A stretch of DNA of 64,000 nt from Candidatus Phytoplasma luffae (GCF_018024475.1 NZ_CP054393.1:186001-250000), one strand, 5' to 3'; shown: positions 54,316-63,980, numbered from the stretch's first letter. Program-made: numbers and translations. Notes: generated by a model from the sequence alone, not told the origin.

Positions 54316-54936
54316 ATGTTTATTTCTTTTGAGGGTTGTGAAGGTTCAGGAAAAACCACTTTATCTCGTTCTTTATTTAAAAAAATAAATTTAAAAAATG
54401 ATGTTATTTTAACAAAAGAACCTGATGCAAATATTCCTTTTAATATCGAGATAAAAAAAATCTTATTATCTTTCGATGATAAAATATCATCTTTGACAGA
54501 AGCTTTGTTATATGCAGCTAATAGAGCCGAACATTTAGATAAAATCATTTCTCCTGCTTTAAAAAATAATAAAATAGTTATTTGTGATCGTTATTTAGAT
54601 TCTTCTATCGCTTACCAAGGATACGCAAGAAAATTAGGTTCTAATCTTGTTAATAAAATTAATTTTTTTGCTTTTCAGCATTTGCCTGATATTACTTTTT
54701 ATTTAGATTTAGAACCGGATGTTGGTATTCAAAGGCTTAAAAAGAATAGAAAAGAGAAAATGGAATATTTTGATTTAAAAAATATTCATTTTCATAATTT
54801 AGTTAGAAAAGGTTTTTTGGAATTGTGTGAACAATTTCCTGAAAGAATTTATAAATTAGACGCTAATCTTTCTTTAGAAGAATTGGAATATATTATAATA
54901 ACTAAAATAAAAAAGTCATTTAAAATAAAAATATGA
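54316..54936 (+). CDS. tmk: Thymidylate kinase
   Basis: Phosphorylates dTMP to dTDP. MFISFEGCEGSGKTTLSR P-loop, TKEPDANIPFN (DR-type dTMP site, usually TREPGG), VICDRYLDSSIAYQG, and the lid region RLKKNRKEKMEYFDL. 206 residues. AGAGGAGA precedes the ATG. The stop overlaps holB by four bases. Confidence 0.95.
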   Translation: MFISFEGCEGSGKTTLSRSLFKKINLKNDVILTKEPDANIPFNIEIKKILLSFDDKISSLTEALLYAANRAEHLDKIISPALKNNKIVICDRYLDSSIAYQGYARKLGSNLVNKINFFAFQHLPDITFYLDLEPDVGIQRLKKNRKEKMEYFDLKNIHFHNLVRKGFLELCEQFPERIYKLDANLSLEELEYIIITKIKKSFKIKI

Positions 54937-55877
54937 ATGAATCAAAAAAATTATTAGAAAAATTTAAAATAATTATTCAAAAAAATAAATTAGCTCATGT
55001 TTATGTTTTTGAAAACAATGATAACTTAGTTTTAAAATCATTTATGTTTGATTTAGTTTATGAATTTTTAAAAAAAGATAATTATTCACTTTTTTTAAAA
55101 AAAAATATAAAAAAAATGATTTGTCATAATTTTTATTATTTAGACGCTTATAGTCAGAATATTAATAAAGAAGATATTTCAAACATAAAATCTTATTTAA
55201 ATAAAACTTCTTTGATAGAAGAAAAAAAAGTTTATGTTATTAATGGTATTGAAAAAATTTCTTATAAAGTGGCTAATAGTTTATTAAATTTTTTAGAAAA
55301 TCCCATTAGCAAAAATCATTTAGGAATTTTATTAACTTGTAATCGTGATCTTGTTTTATCTACTATTTTATCTAGGTCTCAAATTTTTTCTTTAAATGAT
55401 AACGATTCAAAGAATATTTTCAGTTTAAATAAAAATCCATACAATAATGATTTAAATAAAGTTTTTGAATCGTTATTGAAAATATCTGATAAAGAAAAAA
55501 AAGATGATTATTTAGTCTCTTTTAAGAAATTTTTTTTATTTTTTTTAGATTCTATATCAGAAAAAAAAATAGTTTCTAAATTATTTTTTTATAGTTCGAA
55601 TCTTAAACAAAATAATTCTTTTATTGATGATTTCTTATATATTTTGATTAGTTTTTTTTTAGATTTGTATTATTATAAAAATAATTTAAATTTTATTTTT
55701 CCTAAATCTTTGTTAGATAAATCTTTTTATAATGAATTATCTTCTTATTTAATAATTGATATTTTAGATTTTTTAACTAAATTAGAAAAAACAAAAATGA
55801 TTTTAGAAAATAATTTTTGTTTTATAATTTTATTGATCGAAATAGAGAAAAAAATTCATTCGGAGAATATAAAATAA
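54933..55877 (+). CDS. holB: DNA polymerase III delta' subunit (HolB-like)
   Basis: Part of the clamp loader. KKVYVINGIEKISYKVANSL and LNFLENPISKNHLGILLTC and STILSRSQIF match the sensor and Walker-B-like region of delta-prime (Y.ID.A..M...A.NALLK.LEEP). The P-loop is absent (FENNDNLVLKSFM), as expected for a non-ATPase clamp-loader subunit, though the degree of divergence is high. 314 residues. Between tmk and rsmI, the usual Firmicute order. Confidence 0.85.
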   Translation: MNESKKLLEKFKIIIQKNKLAHVYVFENNDNLVLKSFMFDLVYEFLKKDNYSLFLKKNIKKMICHNFYYLDAYSQNINKEDISNIKSYLNKTSLIEEKKVYVINGIEKISYKVANSLLNFLENPISKNHLGILLTCNRDLVLSTILSRSQIFSLNDNDSKNIFSLNKNPYNNDLNKVFESLLKISDKEKKDDYLVSFKKFFLFFLDSISEKKIVSKLFFYSSNLKQNNSFIDDFLYILISFFLDLYYYKNNLNFIFPKSLLDKSFYNELSSYLIIDILDFLTKLEKTKMILENNFCFIILLIEIEKKIHSENIK

Positions 55878-55881
55878 AAAT

Positions 55882-56733
55882 ATGTTAATGATTCAAAAAA
55901 CTTTTTCATCAGAAAAAAATATTTTATATTTAGTATCTACGCCTATCGGTAATATGAATGATTTAAGTTTTAGAGCTTTAGAAATTTTAAAAAAAGTTGA
56001 TTTTATTTTAGCAGAAGATACAAGAGTCGCATTAAAGATTTTAAAATTTTATAATTTTAAAAATCATTTAATTTCTTTACATAAATATAATGAAAAAGAA
56101 CGTGTTCAAAAGGTCTTAAATTTTTTGAAAGATAATAAAAATTTAGCTTTAATAAGTGATGCAGGGACTCCTTTAATTAGCGATCCTGGTCTTTTTTTAG
56201 TTCAATCTGTTCAAATAGCTGGTTTCGTTGTTACTGTTGTTCCGGGCGTTTCTGCTTTTTTATCAGCTTTCGTTTTATCTTCTTTTGATATTCCTTTTTT
56301 GTTTTTAGGTTTTTTTCCTAAAAAAACAGTAGAACAAAAAAAAATTTTATTAAAATATCGCTTGTTCGAAAGTGCTCTTATTTTTTATGAATCAGCCCAA
56401 AGAATTAAAAAGACATTAACATTCATTTATGAAATTTACGGCAATAGAAATATCTCTTTATCTAGAGAATTAACTAAAAAATTTGAAACCATTACTAATG
56501 GTTGTTTAGATGAAATTTTAAAAGAAGAGTTAGTTGAAAAAGGTGAATATGTTTTAGTATTAGAAGGTAATAAAGATGTTGATTTATATAAAGATTTATC
56601 TTTGGAAGAACATATAACTTTTTTTATGGAAAGAGGTTACACAGAGAAAGAAGCTTTTCGAAAAGTAGCTAAAGATAAAAAAATTTCCAAAAAAATAATT
56701 TATAATAAATTTAAGATTCAACAAAATGACTAA
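55882..56733 (+). CDS. rsmI: 16S rRNA (cytidine-2'-O) methyltransferase RsmI
   Basis: Methylates C1402 together with RsmH (35274). YLVSTPIGNMNDLSFRALEI, LAEDTRVALKILKFY, ISDAGTPLISDPG, and FFPKK are family blocks of this tetrapyrrole-methylase-fold protein. 283 residues. The start may be ATG 55882 or 55888. A 14-base A run (56732-56745) lies between it and metG. Confidence 0.95.
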   Translation: MLMIQKTFSSEKNILYLVSTPIGNMNDLSFRALEILKKVDFILAEDTRVALKILKFYNFKNHLISLHKYNEKERVQKVLNFLKDNKNLALISDAGTPLISDPGLFLVQSVQIAGFVVTVVPGVSAFLSAFVLSSFDIPFLFLGFFPKKTVEQKKILLKYRLFESALIFYESAQRIKKTLTFIYEIYGNRNISLSRELTKKFETITNGCLDEILKEELVEKGEYVLVLEGNKDVDLYKDLSLEEHITFFMERGYTEKEAFRKVAKDKKISKKIIYNKFKIQQND

Positions 56734-56762
56734 AAAAAAAAAAAAAGGTTTTTATAATTTAA

Positions 56763-58319
56763 ATGAATAAGTTAATGGATAAAAAAAATTTTTATATCGC
56801 GACCTCTATAGTTTATGCCTCTTCTGTGCCTCACATTGGAAATGTTTATGAAATGATTTTAGCAGATGTTATATCACGTTTTAAAAAATTAGAAGGTTAT
56901 AATGTTTATTTTCAAACTGGAACCGATGAACATGGCCAAAAAATAGAAAAAAAAGCTTTACAACAAGGTTTATCTACACAAAAATATGTCGATAAAATAT
57001 CTTTAAAAATAAAAAATATTTACGATAAAATGAATATTAAATATGATTTTTTTATAAGAACTAGTGATTCTTTTCACAAAGATAAAGTTCAAAAAATTAT
57101 AGATATTTTATTTAAACAAAAAGATATTTATTTAGGTGTTTATGAAGGATGGTATTCTGTTTATGAAGAAAGCTTTATCTCTGAAAAAGATTTAATCGAT
57201 GGTAAAACTATTAATGGCGAAACTCCTGTTTGGACTAAAGAAAAAGTTTATTTTTTTAAATTATCTAAATATCAAGATAGATTATTAAAATATTTAGAAA
57301 ACGATCCAGAGTTAATTTTGCCTCAATCATTAAAAAAAGAAATTTTAAATTTATTAAAAACACCTTTGATGGATTTATGCATTTCTAGAACTTCTTTCCA
57401 ATGGGGAATTTATTTAAATTTTGATCCAAAACATATAGTTTATGTTTGGATAGATGCTTTAAGTAATTATATTACTAGTTTAGGATATCCATTTTTAGAT
57501 GATGTAAATGATAAATTTAAAACTTTTTGGCCTTGTGATCTTCATATAATAGGAAAAGACATTAGTAAATTTCATTTAATTTATTTCCCTATTTTGTTAA
57601 TGGCTTTGGATTTACCTTTGCCTAAAAAATTTTTAATCCATCCTTGGATTTTATTTAATAATAAAAAAATGTCTAAATCTTTAAATAATGTTCTTTATAC
57701 GGATGATTTATTAAAAATTTTTCCTGTAGATGCTATTCGTTATTTTGTTTTACATGAAATCCCTTATAATTCAGATGGTATTTTAACTTATGAACTTTTA
57801 TTTGAAAGATATAATACAGATTTAGTTAATACTATTGGCAATTTATTGAGTCGTAGTATTGGAATGGTTGCGAAATATAAAGAAGGAGAATTAGTTAAAA
57901 ATATAAATATTTCTAATCCTTTTCCAGATATGGATTTAGTTAAAGAATCTTTAAATACTTTTGTTTCTATCAAAAATTGTATGAAGTATTATAAAATCGG
58001 AGATGCTTTAGAATATATTTTAAAATTAGCACGTTATTGTAATAAATATATCGATTATACTCAACCATGGAATTTATATAAAATAAAAGAAAATTCAGAT
58101 AAATTAGATTTTGTTTTATGTCAATTATTCGAAACTATTCGTTATATAGGAGTTTTGTTACAACCTTTTTTACCTCAAATAGCTGAAGAAATTTTACATC
58201 AAATTAAATCAGAATCAAATACTTTTGAAAGTTTAGAATGTTTTGGTTCAAATATAAATGAAAAGTTAAAATTAGAAAAAAAACTTTTGGAAAGATTAAA
58301 TCCAAAAGATTTTATTTAA
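56763..58319 (+). CDS. metG: Methionyl-tRNA synthetase
   Basis: Class I synthetase. IVYASSVPHIGNVYEMILAD (HIGN form of HIGH), GTDEHGQKIE, KKMSKSLNN. 518 residues, without the C-terminal tRNA-binding extension. The zinc knuckle region reads GWYSVYEES and NGETPVWTKEK, with no Cys ligands, so this is a zinc-free form. Its stop shares bases with that of truB on the other strand. Confidence 0.96.
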   Translation: MNKLMDKKNFYIATSIVYASSVPHIGNVYEMILADVISRFKKLEGYNVYFQTGTDEHGQKIEKKALQQGLSTQKYVDKISLKIKNIYDKMNIKYDFFIRTSDSFHKDKVQKIIDILFKQKDIYLGVYEGWYSVYEESFISEKDLIDGKTINGETPVWTKEKVYFFKLSKYQDRLLKYLENDPELILPQSLKKEILNLLKTPLMDLCISRTSFQWGIYLNFDPKHIVYVWIDALSNYITSLGYPFLDDVNDKFKTFWPCDLHIIGKDISKFHLIYFPILLMALDLPLPKKFLIHPWILFNNKKMSKSLNNVLYTDDLLKIFPVDAIRYFVLHEIPYNSDGILTYELLFERYNTDLVNTIGNLLSRSIGMVAKYKEGELVKNINISNPFPDMDLVKESLNTFVSIKNCMKYYKIGDALEYILKLARYCNKYIDYTQPWNLYKIKENSDKLDFVLCQLFETIRYIGVLLQPFLPQIAEEILHQIKSESNTFESLECFGSNINEKLKLEKKLLERLNPKDFI

Positions 58320-59167
58320 AAAAAATATTTAGGTTTGTATTTATTTTTTTCTATTGGTATATAATAAGCTATGTAATTTTTGTTTCGATCTACAACTATA
58401 AAAGGGTTTTCGGTAATTATTTGCCTTTCATCCAATGTAATACCATTTTTAACTAATTTAATAAGATAATCATTTAAGATTAGTTTCGGAGTATTTTGGA
58501 ATAAAAATTTATGATCTATTAAGTGTTGAAGATTGACTTCATTTATCGTATGAGCCTCTTTTAAATTATAATCTCCTATTTGAACTCTATTTAAACTTTT
58601 TAAAGCTCCATAAGTATTCATTTTATTCGCTATATCTCTCGCTAAACTTCTTATATAAGTTCCTTTAGATACTTTGGCTTCAAAATCAATGGATTCATTG
58701 TATAAGGGGCTTTTTTTTTTGCAATAATGTATTTTAACTTTTCTAGGCGGTATTTCTATTTTAATTTGTTTTCTAGCTAAATGATACATTTTTTGACCTT
58801 TTATTTTGATAGCCGAATACATAGGAGGCGTTTGTAAATATTCTTTTTGATCAAAATAAATAAAAGCTTTTTGAATTTCTTTTTCTGATAAAATATTTTT
58901 TTTAATATCTAAAATATTTCCTGTTACATCTAATGAATCGTAATTATAATTAAAAATCATATTCCCTTGATATGTTTTATCTAAGTTTTCAAATAAAAAA
59001 GCTAATTTAGTAGCTTTGTTTATTAAAACAATTAAAAGACCCTCAGCTAAAGGGTCTAAAATACCTGTATGTCCTACTTTATCAAAGTTAAATTTTTTTT
59101 TTATTGAACATGTTACGTTATTAGATGTAATGTGTTTTGTTTTATTAATTAAGAAAAAACCATTCAT
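58316..59167 (-). CDS. truB: tRNA pseudouridine(55) synthase TruB
   Basis: Makes the universal T-loop pseudouridine. KVGHTGILDPLAEGLLIVLI with catalytic Asp38, TPPMYSAIKIKGQKMYHLAR, and SKGTYIRSLARDIANKMNTY are the three TruB motifs. 283 residues. Adjacent to trxA (11 bases) on the same strand. Convergent with metG, sharing TTAA at 58316-58319. Confidence 0.96.
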   Translation of the reverse strand: MNGFFLINKTKHITSNNVTCSIKKKFNFDKVGHTGILDPLAEGLLIVLINKATKLAFLFENLDKTYQGNMIFNYNYDSLDVTGNILDIKKNILSEKEIQKAFIYFDQKEYLQTPPMYSAIKIKGQKMYHLARKQIKIEIPPRKVKIHYCKKKSPLYNESIDFEAKVSKGTYIRSLARDIANKMNTYGALKSLNRVQIGDYNLKEAHTINEVNLQHLIDHKFLFQNTPKLILNDYLIKLVKNGITLDERQIITENPFIVVDRNKNYIAYYIPIEKNKYKPKYFF

Positions 59168-59178
59168 ATTTTTTTAAT

Positions 59179-59481
59179 TTATTGTTGTTTTACAAAATTT
59201 GTTAATTCTTCTAAAGAACAATAACCTATATGCCTTTTTATTTCTTTTCCTGTTTTAAATAATATTAAAGTAGGAAATCCTTGAATTTGATATTTTGGTA
59301 ATAAATCAGGGTTAGAATCAACGTTTATTTTGATAATTTCTATATGAGGGTTTTGTTCGAAAAAATTATTTAAAACAGGAGCTAATTTCTGGCAAGGTCC
59401 ACACCAAGTTGCATAAAAATCAAGTAAAATTATTTCTTTTTCATTTATTAAAGTCTGTATATTTTCGTTGTTTATTTTCAT
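59179..59481 (-). CDS. trxA: Thioredoxin
   Basis: 100 residues with FYATWCGPCQKLAPVL (Cys27, Cys30), the conserved FPTLILFKTGKEI segment with cis-Pro and a C-terminal helix. Reduces protein disulphides; a likely reductant for Spx and the ribonucleotide reductase. Thioredoxin reductase is not in the window. GAAAGAA precedes the ATG on the minus strand. Followed by truB. Confidence 0.95.
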   Translation of the reverse strand: MKINNENIQTLINEKEIILLDFYATWCGPCQKLAPVLNNFFEQNPHIEIIKINVDSNPDLLPKYQIQGFPTLILFKTGKEIKRHIGYCSLEELTNFVKQQ

Positions 59482-59612
59482 AGTTTTTTATTCTTTCTTT
59501 TTTAAAAAAAATATTTATTTAATATTTTTAATTACATTTTTATTATAATATTTTTTTATTTTATTGAATAAAATTATATTCATTTATTTTGTTCTTTTTA
59601 TTATTAAGATTT

Positions 59613-60557
59613 TCATTCTGAATCAAGATTATGATTATAAAATCTTTTGTTATTTATAACAGGCAAACTATCTGTAAATTCATTTGTTGGAGTTTGTTTG
59701 ATTTTTTCTCTTAAGGCATCTAATTTAGCATCGAGATCATCTAAATACCATATCAAAAGTGCTTCACTTATTTGAGGTTCTTTTGCTGAACCATATTGTA
59801 ATAATCCGTGATGAGCAATAATTAGATGTTTTAAAAGTAAAATTTCTTCTTTATTTTGATAACCTAATAAAATAGCTTCTTCGTGGATATTGTTATTTCC
59901 TAAGATTAAGTGCCCTATTAAAGTTCCTTCTTTATTATATTTTTTGTTTATAAAATCAAATTCTTGTATTTTAGCCATATCATGCAAAATGATTCCAGAA
60001 ATTAATAAATCTTTATTTAAAAAAGGATATATTTGGTGATAATCATTTGATATTTTTAACATATTACAAGTATGAAAACCTAAACCGCCATAATAATTGT
60101 GATGCATTTTACAAGAAGCTGGCGAAATTAAAAATTTTTTTTTATTTTTTTGATATAAATTATTAGTTATTTTTTTTAAAATGGGATTTTTTATCTCAGA
60201 TAAGAAAAAATCAATTCTTTTATCTATTTCTGAAAAAGATAAAGAAGAACATTTGAAAAAAATATTGTAATAATAATAAATTTGTTCCCAATCTAATACG
60301 TTTTCAATAATATTGTATTTTTCACAAAATAAAATATTTTTGTTTTTCATAGTTATATATTCTGTATCAAATACATAAATTTTTTCTTTTATTAGAGATT
60401 CGTTTTCAATTTTTAATTTTATATTGATACAAAAATTTTCTTTTAATAAAAGATCGATATTAAAAAAATTCTCTCCTTTATTAAGGCTATTTAATTTTCC
60501 TATAAAACGTATTTTATCACCTATTTTTTTATCTTTTAAAAATATTGTTTGATTCAT
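59613..60557 (-). CDS. HD-domain 3'-5' exoribonuclease, YhaM-like
   Basis: 314 residues. An N-terminal OB-like part (KKIGDKIRFIGKLNSLNKGE, residues 9-80) is followed by an HD domain: GGLGFHTCNMLK (His), GIILHDMAKIQEF (HD), LIIAHHGLLQYG (HH), and YLDDLDAKLDALRE (D). This order is that of B. subtilis YhaM, a 3'-5' exonuclease acting on RNA and single-stranded DNA. Substrate here is inferred. Followed after 131 bases by trxA. Confidence 0.85.
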   Translation of the reverse strand: MNQTIFLKDKKIGDKIRFIGKLNSLNKGENFFNIDLLLKENFCINIKLKIENESLIKEKIYVFDTEYITMKNKNILFCEKYNIIENVLDWEQIYYYYNIFFKCSSLSFSEIDKRIDFFLSEIKNPILKKITNNLYQKNKKKFLISPASCKMHHNYYGGLGFHTCNMLKISNDYHQIYPFLNKDLLISGIILHDMAKIQEFDFINKKYNKEGTLIGHLILGNNNIHEEAILLGYQNKEEILLLKHLIIAHHGLLQYGSAKEPQISEALLIWYLDDLDAKLDALREKIKQTPTNEFTDSLPVINNKRFYNHNLDSE

Positions 60558-61073
60558 AAAATTCCTTTTTGAATAAATTAAATTTTAATTTTTATTTAAA
60601 ATTATTTATAAAGAATATAAACTTAATAAATATTTTATATAAATAATTATAAATAAGATATATTTGTTTTGATTATCTTTTTTTTAAGAAAGTTTTTATT
60701 CTTTTTTTATTGATTATTCTATGATTAAAATTTTAATTTAATATTCTTTTTTAATTTTACCATTTTTTTATTTGATAAAATTTTTAATTATTATTTTTTC
60801 TTTTTTTATTTTAAAATAATTATAATAAATAAAAAAATATAGACTTTGAAATTAAAGATTATGACTTATCCTATTTTATTTATATAATTTTTTTATATTT
60901 TAGATTTTCTTTTTTAAAATTTAATAGTTTATAAATAAGTTTATATATCGATACACAAAGAATAAGAAATATTATTTATTTTTTGTTAAAATAATAAATA
61001 AATTTTAAATATTATTATTTTTCGATAATTTATTAAATTTTATAAATTAATAATAGAAAAAGGAATTTTTGAT
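60558..61073. other. Gene-free spacer before the mobile-element-like segment
   Basis: 516 bases. Extremely AT-rich; TATAAT at 60821-60826 (weak -35) is the only promoter-like element clearly seen toward the AAA+ pseudogene. No gene, long repeat or tRNA. Confidence 0.5.
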
Positions 61074-62268
61074 ATGTTCGAAAATTATAATCATCAATAT
61101 CAACAAAATGATCTAAAAAAAGATGGATTCCAAAATAAAATTATTATTTTTGTTTTCTTTGCAATTATTGCAATTATTGCAATTTTAGTTTGTTGTATTT
61201 TTTTATTAAAACAAGAAGCTTTTGATAAAAGTGTAGATGCCAAAATTAATAGTACCATTAATTTTTTAAAATCTGAATTAAATAAAAATAAAAAATCAGA
61301 AGATGAAATTTTAAATGGCCTCTTTAATGCTATTAACAAAAAAGCGCAACTAAATCAAAATAACCAAGAAAACGTAATGTTTAAGCCTATCGATAAAAAG
61401 AAATTAATTGGATTTGATAAATTAATTGGTTTTAAAGACGAGAAAGACGCCTCCGATAGATTTATTAAATCATTTAAAGCTGATATTGATAATTCTGACT
61501 TAGGTGAAACAAATCCGCCAATCGGAATGTTATTAGACGGCGTCGCTGGTACAGGTAAAACAACCTTAGCAAGAGCATTAGCTAAAGAAGTGGATGTTCT
61601 ATTTTTCGAAGTTTCTAGTTCAACTTTTTCTTGTAAATACAAAGGCGAAGGTGTTACGAAAGTCGAAAAATTATTTTAATCAGCTCGCGAAGAAGCTAAC
61701 AAAAGCAATGGCGCCATCATCTTTTTAGATGAATGCGAAACTATTTTCCAAGACTTAACAAAACTTGAAACTGAATCTGAAATTAATAATATCGTCAATC
61801 AATTAAAATCGGAAATGACAAGTAATAAAAATGACCCAAAAAAACCAATCTTTATTATTGGTGCCACAAACCATTACAATAAAATAGATAGCGCAATTAA
61901 ATCAAGATTTAATTACAAAATAGAAATGTTCCCAGCTAATAAAGAAGACCCGACAAAAAATGTTTGAATTTTTAATTAAGAAAAGAAAAAACCCATATTC
62001 TGATGAAGCAAGATGATATTTATACGACGTTATTAACGAATATTTAGAACAATCAAAAATACTAGAAAATAAAACAAACAGAACATTAGAAAATTTACTT
62101 AAAGAAGCAGTACAAATTTGTCTTGTTGATAGAGTTGGAGAAACGTATAAAAAAAGAAAAATCAACATTTCCGATTTAAACAAAGCGTTCAAAACGGTTA
62201 TTTCGAACCAACCAAAAGATATTGAAAAATTAAAACAAATCGAAATAGCAGTAAATACAAAAAACTAA
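61074..62268 (+). pseudogene. Decayed AAA+ ATPase, phytoplasma mobile-unit type
   Basis: The first segment (61074-61679, 201 codons) has a membrane anchor (IIIFVFFAIIAIIAILVCCI) and Walker A LLDGVAGTGKTTLARAL. A TAA at 61677-61679 interrupts VEKLF|SAREEANKSNGAIIF; the same frame then carries Walker B IIFLDECETIF and IGATNHYNKIDSAIKSRF, until TGA at 61965. Sense continues in the +1 frame from the A run at 61955-61960 (MFEFLIKKRKNPYSDEAR), which is broken by TGA at 62014-62016 and ends at TAA 62266-62268 (VNTKN). Three lesions make it a pseudogene. Codon choice is richer in C and G at third positions than in neighbours (GGC GCC ATC ATC), suggesting a different origin. The architecture resembles FtsH-like AAA+ proteins carried by phytoplasma mobile units. 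Confidence 0.88.
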
Positions 62269-62272
62269 TTTA

Positions 62273-62309
62273 AATAAAAAAGACTTAATTAATTTAAGTC
62301 TTTTTTATT
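62273..62309 (+). terminator. Terminator of the AAA+ pseudogene
   Basis: 16-bp perfect stem 62273-62288 (AATAAAAAAGACTTAA) and 62294-62309, 5-base loop, with TTTTTT in the 3' arm. Still intact although the gene is broken. Confidence 0.75.
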
Positions 62310-62488
62310 ATCAAAAATTGATTTAAAAAATAAATTTATATTAATAATATTTTTATATCTTTTTATTAATTTTAGTTTTTTAAAAGAAATAAATAATTAT
62401 GTAGATAAAAAAATAATATATTTGATACAAATTTTTGATTATTATTTATTTTTTGCTGTTTTTCAAAAGTTTTTCATAATTGTTATTA

Positions 62489-62500
62489 TATAATTATAAT
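62489..62500 (+). promoter_or_regulatory. Tandem -10 boxes before the jetA-like gene
   Basis: Two TATAAT hexamers back to back (62489-62494 and 62495-62500), 47 bases before the start codon at 62547. No good -35 is visible. Confidence 0.35.
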
Positions 62501-62546
62501 ATCGTTTACGAATATATTTTAATAATCAAAATTTAGGAAAAAAATT

Positions 62547-63944
62547 ATGTCTCAATTATTTAAAATTATAAATCCTAATTTTTTTCAAATTTTATCTTCT
62601 TTTAACAAAGATATTTATATTGATTGTTTATTACTTTTGGAAGAAATTATTAATGAAGATGACAATTTTAATATCGAAAAAAATATAGCTTTAAATGTTT
62701 TAGAAAAATATTTTCAAGATAATTCTCAAATATTAACCGAAGATGATGAAACAGAAATTATTAATAATAATCGTCAAAAAGCTCTTAAAATAATTTCTTT
62801 ATTAAAGAAAAATGGTTGGTTGGGAGAAGAAAAAATTAGTTATAATAAAGCTAATATACATTTTTTTGATTATAGTATAGAAATGATTCATTTTTTAAAA
62901 AAAACTATTAACCAAACAAAACCTGAATCTATAGAAAATATTTATAGCGTTTATTATCTTTTAAAAACTTTCATTTCAGATAAAAATTTTAATATTTTTA
63001 AAGAAATAATTATTATAACGGAAAATCTTTTAATAAAATTAAAAATTTTAAAAGCTAATATTTATCGTTTTTATAATAAACTTATTAATATTGATTTTTC
63101 TAATAATTTACAAAATATTTTAGAACAATTATTGACAGATTATAAAAAAAATTTTTTTGATTCTTCTTATTATATTTTAAAAACTACTAATAATTTTTTT
63201 AAATATCGTAAATATATTTATTCTTTTTTAAACCAAATAGAAAACGATCCTGTATATTTTGAAGAAATGAGTAATCAATTAACAAAAATTAATTTAAATT
63301 CTCATTTAACAAAAATTAATTTGAATTCTCATTCAGATAATGTTTTTTTTCTTCAAAAACAAGTTCAAAAAATAAAATATAATCTTCAATTAGTGGATAA
63401 ATTAATAACTATTATAGATCAAAAAAATGAACAGTATGTGCAAATAGCTTGTGATAGGATTTTATTTTTTGATAATCAAAAAAAAAATATAATTAATCTT
63501 TTAAATTTTATTATTAAATTAATTTTAAATGAAGAAATTAATTATTCTCTTTTTTTTAATTTTTGGATTATAAAAAATTTAGACGAATTATCTTTATATA
63601 AACCACAAATGAATAAATCAGAAATATTAATTTCTCCATTTGAAGATATTCCGGAAGAAGTCCAAAAAAATTTAAAAGAAAAAAAAAGAATGTTTTTAGA
63701 AAAAAAAAATATTTTAGATCGTAAAAGTATTAATATATTTGTCCAAAATATTTTAGATAAAAAAACACCTCTGAAAGCTTCTGAATTGTTACTTAAAGAT
63801 TATCAAGATGTTTCGAGATTGATTTTAATTTATCTTTATTCTAAATCTTCTTCTTATAAAAATATTTACAAAGTTCAAAAAATGAATAATAAAGTGAGTA
63901 TTTTTAATATTAATTTTTCTGATTTTTTAATTTATAAAGTTTAA
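62547..63944 (+). CDS. jetA: JetA-like kleisin subunit (DUF5716) of a Wadjet/MksBEF-type SMC complex
   Basis: 465 residues, cytoplasmic, helical. Pattern match to the DUF5716/JetA family: the N-terminus FKIINPNFFQILSSFNKDIY followed by IDCLLLLEE, the winged-helix block ALKIISLLKKNGWLGEEKIS (about 86-105), HFFDYSIEMI, YYLLKTF, the middle YYILKTTNNFFKYRKYIY (about 210-230) and IDQKNEQYVQIACDRILFF (about 290-308). JetA resembles the MukF kleisin and pairs with JetB (MukE-like), the SMC protein JetC and, in Wadjet, the topoisomerase-VI-like nuclease JetD. The family match is from memory, not a search. AGGAAA precedes the ATG. Adjacent to a decayed mobile-unit gene. MksF (chromosome-segregation version) is the main alternative. 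Confidence 0.75.
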   Translation: MSQLFKIINPNFFQILSSFNKDIYIDCLLLLEEIINEDDNFNIEKNIALNVLEKYFQDNSQILTEDDETEIINNNRQKALKIISLLKKNGWLGEEKISYNKANIHFFDYSIEMIHFLKKTINQTKPESIENIYSVYYLLKTFISDKNFNIFKEIIIITENLLIKLKILKANIYRFYNKLINIDFSNNLQNILEQLLTDYKKNFFDSSYYILKTTNNFFKYRKYIYSFLNQIENDPVYFEEMSNQLTKINLNSHLTKINLNSHSDNVFFLQKQVQKIKYNLQLVDKLITIIDQKNEQYVQIACDRILFFDNQKKNIINLLNFIIKLILNEEINYSLFFNFWIIKNLDELSLYKPQMNKSEILISPFEDIPEEVQKNLKEKKRMFLEKKNILDRKSINIFVQNILDKKTPLKASELLLKDYQDVSRLILIYLYSKSSSYKNIYKVQKMNNKVSIFNINFSDFLIYKV

Positions 63945-63952
63945 AATAATTT

Positions 63953-63980
63953 ATATCTTTTTATATAAAAAGATATTTTT
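63953..63980 (+). terminator. Short hairpin after the jetA-like gene
   Basis: ATATCTTTTTA (63953-63963) and TAAAAAGATAT (63966-63976), 2-base loop, then TTTT. AAAAAGG at 63991-63997 looks like the ribosome binding site of a further gene just past the edge. The hairpin may lower but need not abolish read-through. Confidence 0.5.

Noticed and set aside
62014-62016. TGA read as tryptophan (mycoplasma code)
   Set aside because: The only tRNA-Trp seen has anticodon CCA, tryptophan in intact genes is TGG, and the same gene has a TAA and a frameshift, so the TGA is a lesion.
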